This document shows, piece by piece, positions 59,831 to 64,000 of a stretch of 64,000 bases of DNA (the stretch's first letter is position 1; each line of letters opens with the position of its first letter). Position numbers and translations under genes: made by a program. This DNA is from Marchantia polymorpha subsp. ruderalis (Eukaryota > Streptophyta > Marchantiopsida > Marchantiales > Marchantiaceae). The DNA is taken from assembly GCA_037833965.1 (NCBI GenBank), contig AP031355.1, forward strand, positions 25,631,501 through 25,695,500, given 5' to 3'. A model generated the notes under the pieces. It did not search any database. It saw only the letters and a program-made list of their open reading frames with translations, and was not told the DNA's origin.

Positions 59831-62743
59831 TTGCAGGCGAGCAAGCTATTGTAGCTAGCACCCCTCCACGGCTCATGCGCATTCACTCCCTCATGTTTTG
59901 TGTTGGTTACTGTGGCTATGTTACCAGTGAATGTAACTTCATATCACGACAGAAGAGGGATCTCTCTAGGTCGGTCAAACCTGCGTTCAAAATCTCTTGT
60001 GCTGCTGCTCCTTGCCTCCCTTTGCTGTCCACTGTAATTGTTAGCTCCTATGAATATCACCTGATTGCATTCACTCATACTTTACTACACAGAAAGCACA
60101 TACATTCACTTCTACTTTAAGTAAATATCTGCATATCCTCCAATGGTGTTTCATCTGTCTAATCGAAAACCTGACCCTACCCTACAAACTCAGTCCTACC
60201 CCAATGACGAAATTTCAAGTTTTTAAGCTCGTACTGGACTATCCACGAGGAGAAACCGGAAAATATCAGTTTTACAGTCATGCCACAATATCAGCACCAA
60301 AATTTATACGAAACATTATCAGCACAGAACAGTTCGATTGGATATTTTTCGTAGACGGGATATCGAGATCTTTATTGGGGAAACACAGTCCGCTTTAATA
60401 GAGGACTAGCCTGCTGAGGACACAACCTACCCCATAATTAATTATATATTTTGTATATACCTTGTATTTTTCAGACAAACCTCTTTTGAAGGAACAATGC
60501 AGGTTCTTCGCCATCCACATCGCTTTGATTTTTGTGAGAAAATGGGCCTCCATCCTGCCGGTCAAGGGGCTGATATGGGAGCACTGGGAGAATCTGGGAG
60601 ATAATTAAGATGTCTACCTTTGGGTCACAAGCAACCTTTTACTGGCGAGCACAGCATCTGGTGGTAGCAGTGTTTGAGGTGTTTCTAGACCTTCTTGCCC
60701 ACACTCTTCGTCGACATTGTTGCTAAAGGTGGACACGGTCGGAGATGCATGTGGTGGCACCGTCGCACAATGGGTTTGATATTATAGATACGAAAGCAGA
60801 CAAAACATTTTTAGGAGTCAGAACAGTTCCCAGAAATTGGTTTATCGTGTGTCCCAACGCCTAGACATTCCTTCACTCGGACCTCCGAAACAAACAATCG
60901 GCTAAAAATGTCACCCAAAAGGCTGAAGCAGCGAGAACGTAAAATCAAGAAAAACGTGGTGACAATGCAAGTGCCCTCGGGAAACTTGAAAGCTTCGAAA
61001 TCCGGGCGATGGAGGAGGGCAGGCCAGGCCAGGGGCAGGGGCAGGGCATGTGACGAGAAAAGAGTAGTCACTGACGTAGAGTAGAGCAGAATAGAGTAGA
61101 TTAGAGTGACCAGTACATCTGAGTAGGTAGACACGACCTGAGTAGTAGGTTTCATGAGTGCCATATAGACCGAGTGATAGACCGAGTGATTCAGCGAGTA
61201 ACATGCTATTTCCGAGGGCAAACAAAAGTTAAAGGATTTGTTTTCGGCATCTTGTAATTTAATGCCTTGCAAATTAGCTTCTCAGCCCGAACTATATCCG
61301 AGAAACCACAGAACCTCACGCTTTGGGGGACCGGGTCTGGAATTCGATTATATTTGGCAAAGGCCGCATAGCATTGCAATCGGCATAATAAATTCTGCTC
61401 TGATCCGAGGGCCCCAAATTCCCGATCCACCTGTTCGTTATAGTAATCCCACCGGAAGGTTTAATTTCGAGGCGTATCGGGCTGAGTATAAACGATCTAA
61501 TCATCTGCCTGCGTTCCAGATACTGCAAAAGTTTGAGGCTACCTACGGAGTCTAGATCATGCTAATCTAATGATCGGATCGGTGATTACAGTAATTTAGG
61601 AGAATGGGTCGGGATTATGCCAACGGTAATTTCTGCAGTCGAGCAAAGGATGCGGATGGTCAAGTCAAAATGGAATTTAAGGAAATTGAAGGGGACAGAT
61701 GAGCCCGAGAATATAGCAGTAATTGGGGAGAGATGATTGCTCCAGGCGGTTCATTAAGAGTGACGAGACGCAGACGCAAACAAATTGAACAAGTCGCGCC
61801 CTTCATTCTTTGGGTGCGTGACTCATGCATTCTTACACCGCCTTGATAAAAAGGGTCGCCTCACAATAAAGGACGACCATAAATAAACCCCCCCAGGGCA
61901 TCTATTGAATGCCCCGCAGTTTTAGTATCTCCTGTTTTAATGCTCGGACTTTCGCTCTGCATATTTCATCGCTCGTGCCCTACAATGAAGGACATCGTGA
62001 TCTCCAGCAGCAAAGGCTGCCAAGCTCGAATCCCTCAATCATCCCCCTGCAAATCGCCCCGACCGCTGGTGGTTCTCCATGGCCAAAATCCAGCCTCCGG
62101 TTAATTTAGAGCGTTAAGCAACTGCCTCGATTAGTTACTCCGCCCCTGGAGCATGCGTCGTCAACTTCCAGCGTGATTATTGGAGCTCTCGCTCAGGTCG
62201 ACTAAAAGAGGGTGTTCGGGTAGCAAGGAACATCGAGCGTACTACACGGATTCCAAATGACCGCAGCTTAATTAAACAAGTCCCATTTATACAAGTCCGC
62301 CCGTCATCTCTTAAATGCGCCTGCGAAATATAGTACTCCCCAAGTGGGAAGTATGGGTTTGTACTTTCCTCCATGCCAAAAAAACTGGGGCCCAAAATTT
62401 GGTCCACATTCCCCTCTAATCAGCCTCCTCCGCATTCAGTTCTCCCGACAGGATATGGTAAATCGTCGAAGATCGCATGCCGAAGCTCGAAATTACCTGT
62501 TCAGCCAAGTCATAGCATGTTCATTTAATCTGGCCATAACAAACGTCGACGGATGAGAGGTCGTGTGACGCACCGGATGGATGTACGAGGAGAAAACACC
62601 AGGTTGGTTGTAGTTGGGAGCAGTGAGTCGTGAGCAGTGAGTGAGCAGTGAGAGCGAAGCGAGGCGTGGGGTCGTTCCAAATTTGGGGTTCATGATGAGG
62701 GCCATCATGAAATAGAAAATCCCCGACCGCGGAGAGGTGAGAG

Positions 62744-62760
62744 AGGGGAGGGGAGGGGAG
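62744..62760 (+). repeat. (GGGGA)n run
   Basis: GGGGAGGGGAGGGGAG, three G4 runs with single-A spacers followed by more G, a quadruplex candidate. Confidence 0.7.
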
Positions 62761-62893
62761 CGGCAGCAAACAGCAAACAACGGATTGCCCCGAGAAAAGG
62801 AGAAACCATAAACGTCTGCTTTTAGGACGGGGAAATAGGCATCCATCTTTGGAAAGATGAGGCTGGATCCTACGAGGTGCCGCCGAAGGCCGG

Positions 62894-62910
62894 AGCAGCA
62901 GCAGCAGCAG
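62894..62910. repeat. (CAG)n tract
   Basis: GCAGCAGCAGCAGCAGG on the plus strand. Confidence 0.9.
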
Positions 62911-64000
62911 GGGGATGGATGATGAGAACAGAAGAGATCCCATGTCAAAAATCTGCGAACAGAAAACCGGGGGAGCCCGCACCTAACCTACAATGAGGAC
63001 AAAGGATCCCCGGAAATCAACGACATTTCCACGACATATATCCTCCAAGTACATCCACTTTCTTCTCGACCCATCGAAAAAATTAGGCGAGTATCGACAA
63101 CTTTGACTCGCTCCACTCAAACGTGGACATGGAAACTGACAAAGGGCTTCCCCCTCGCCCTTCTCCCGTCGTCGTAGCCTCACTGTGATTCCATAGCACT
63201 AGTGCCACACAAACGTGTACACATAAACTATGAATATTTTATTGCCTTCCTTCAATTGGCCATGTTCTCAACAGATAAGCCCAAATGGGTCCTTTTACCT
63301 CTCTTTAATGCACCTCTCCACACTAGTCCCCACTCCTGCAGTTGCCCTCGCCCTCGCCCCGGCTTTTCCCTCCCTTGCCTTGCCCCGTCTCCCTCCCTCT
63401 ACTTTATGTACTCTACTGTACCCCCACTCTACTCGGGCTCGCCCTCCACTACGAGCCAGCCAGCCAGCCAGCCTCCCCCATCCCCACCACCACAGGCACA
63501 AATATATTATTTTCCCCCGTTCTTTATGCCAACAGTGCGTCTAGCTCCATCATCATTTCTTGCTATGCTCGCCTTAGACTTCTATTGTGCATTGGCTTCC
63601 TTTTGGGCTGGTAGGCCCTCCCGATCTTTACAATATATGCTTGTGCTTGTGCCACTGCTGTGCTGGTGCGTATAATTCTTCTGTTGTGGCTGTGGCATCT
63701 TTACATCGATCCAACTTGCATGCTTGATTGATGTGGCTTTCTTCGCTTCTTCAATTCGGACATACTTCTGAAGAAGATGGTCCGCCAGATCACCCGCTTA
63801 CTCAGTCCATTGACTTGGTTGGAATTCAGTTATTGGAGAAAGGTGCGTTGTGGCTCGTAGAGGAAATCCCCGCGAGCATTGATTCGGTCTCGAGTGAGCT
63901 CGAAGTGAATGTATCGACATGATGGAAATGAAAAGGTTCCCTCGTTCTTTATGGTTGTCCAGAGAAGAACGTCACAGCTAAAGAAACATATCTCTTGGCA

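Larger units (their letters stand above)
57800..60800. other. mixed intergenic DNA, no recognised gene
   Basis: The plus-strand frame at 58240-58617 (125 codons, starting MYSVVLSGSTFFLFA) has a hydrophobic start but no family resemblance. A second A/T-rich promoter-like motif (CTTTTAAAAGG, about 58129-58139) lies 100 bp before it. The plus-strand frame 59755-60120 (121 codons) contains the low-complexity TGGC run and I consider it chance. An inverted repeat at 59638-59702 is listed separately. Confidence 0.45.
60800..64000. other. GC-richer right edge, no recognised gene
   Basis: Frames of 105-157 codons exist (60811-61272 minus, 61238-61555 plus, 62493-62948 and 62521-62982 minus, 63202-63675 plus), but they overlap in competing frames and give Ser/Pro/Leu-rich translations without domains. 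G-run arrays occur at about 61020-61050 and 62744-62760, and a CAG run at 62894-62910. A gene may continue past the right edge; nothing here identifies one. Confidence 0.45.

Noticed and set aside
62493-62982. Two overlapping 151-153-codon minus-strand frames
   Set aside because: They are shifted readings of the same low-complexity DNA, which includes a CAG run.
1-64000. CRISPR arrays, bacterial operons, prophage or intact retrotransposons
   Set aside because: The window is clearly eukaryotic nuclear DNA with spliceosomal introns; I found no spaced repeat array, integrase, transposase or reverse-transcriptase motif.

Overview
The window is nuclear DNA of a land plant. It carries four intron-bearing, plant-type genes with canonical GT-AG introns. 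One of them encodes a plastid-targeted chaperonin subunit, and another encodes the plant-specific DENN/WD40 protein SCD1. The mix of compact gene islands, strongly AT-rich intergenic blocks and GC-rich blocks full of CAG/CT/GA microsatellites fits a bryophyte, perhaps a liverwort such as Marchantia. That placement is inference only: nothing in the sequence fixes the species.

Layout. 1-8829: no gene recognised; AT-leaning DNA with small tandem, direct and inverted repeats. 8830-12765 (minus): CPN60A, chloroplast chaperonin-60 alpha, 8 coding exons, 605 aa, complete. 12766-15594: gene-free flank with G-rich runs near the CPN60A start. 15595-16035 (minus): a single-exon protein with the RRP7 C-terminal domain, 146 aa. 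16036-18050: flank with one unexplained small minus-strand ORF. 18051-21864 (minus): a YIF1-family Golgi/ER membrane protein, 5 coding exons, 299 aa; a 1.9-kb intron isolates its 27-residue first coding exon. 21865-29552: GC-rich YIF1 5' flank, then about 5.3 kb of extremely AT-rich DNA, then a cluster of palindromes and the GC-richer flank of SCD1. 29553-43001 (plus): SCD1, 31 coding exons, 1218 aa, complete from ATG to stop. 43002-64000: no recognised gene. A GC-rich, low-complexity block (about 44.3-48.8 kb), a second AT-rich block (about 48.8-53.45 kb), a second GC-rich block with good core-promoter-like TATA motifs (about 53.5-57.8 kb) and mixed DNA to the end follow in turn.

The four genes are not a pathway cluster. 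CPN60A folds plastid proteins including Rubisco large subunit, RRP7 acts in small-subunit rRNA processing, and YIF1 and SCD1 both act in membrane trafficking (ER-Golgi and post-Golgi/cytokinesis respectively). I assembled all exon structures by hand: every junction keeps the reading frame, and the joined proteins match the known family layouts. I saw no tRNA, rRNA, CRISPR array or intact transposon. I did not find a convincing new biological system. The most interesting non-gene items are the 31-bp repeat/palindrome cluster upstream of SCD1, the tandem duplication of the SCD1 exon 11 donor, the duplicated donor in CPN60A, and the orphan promoter-like sites in the right third.
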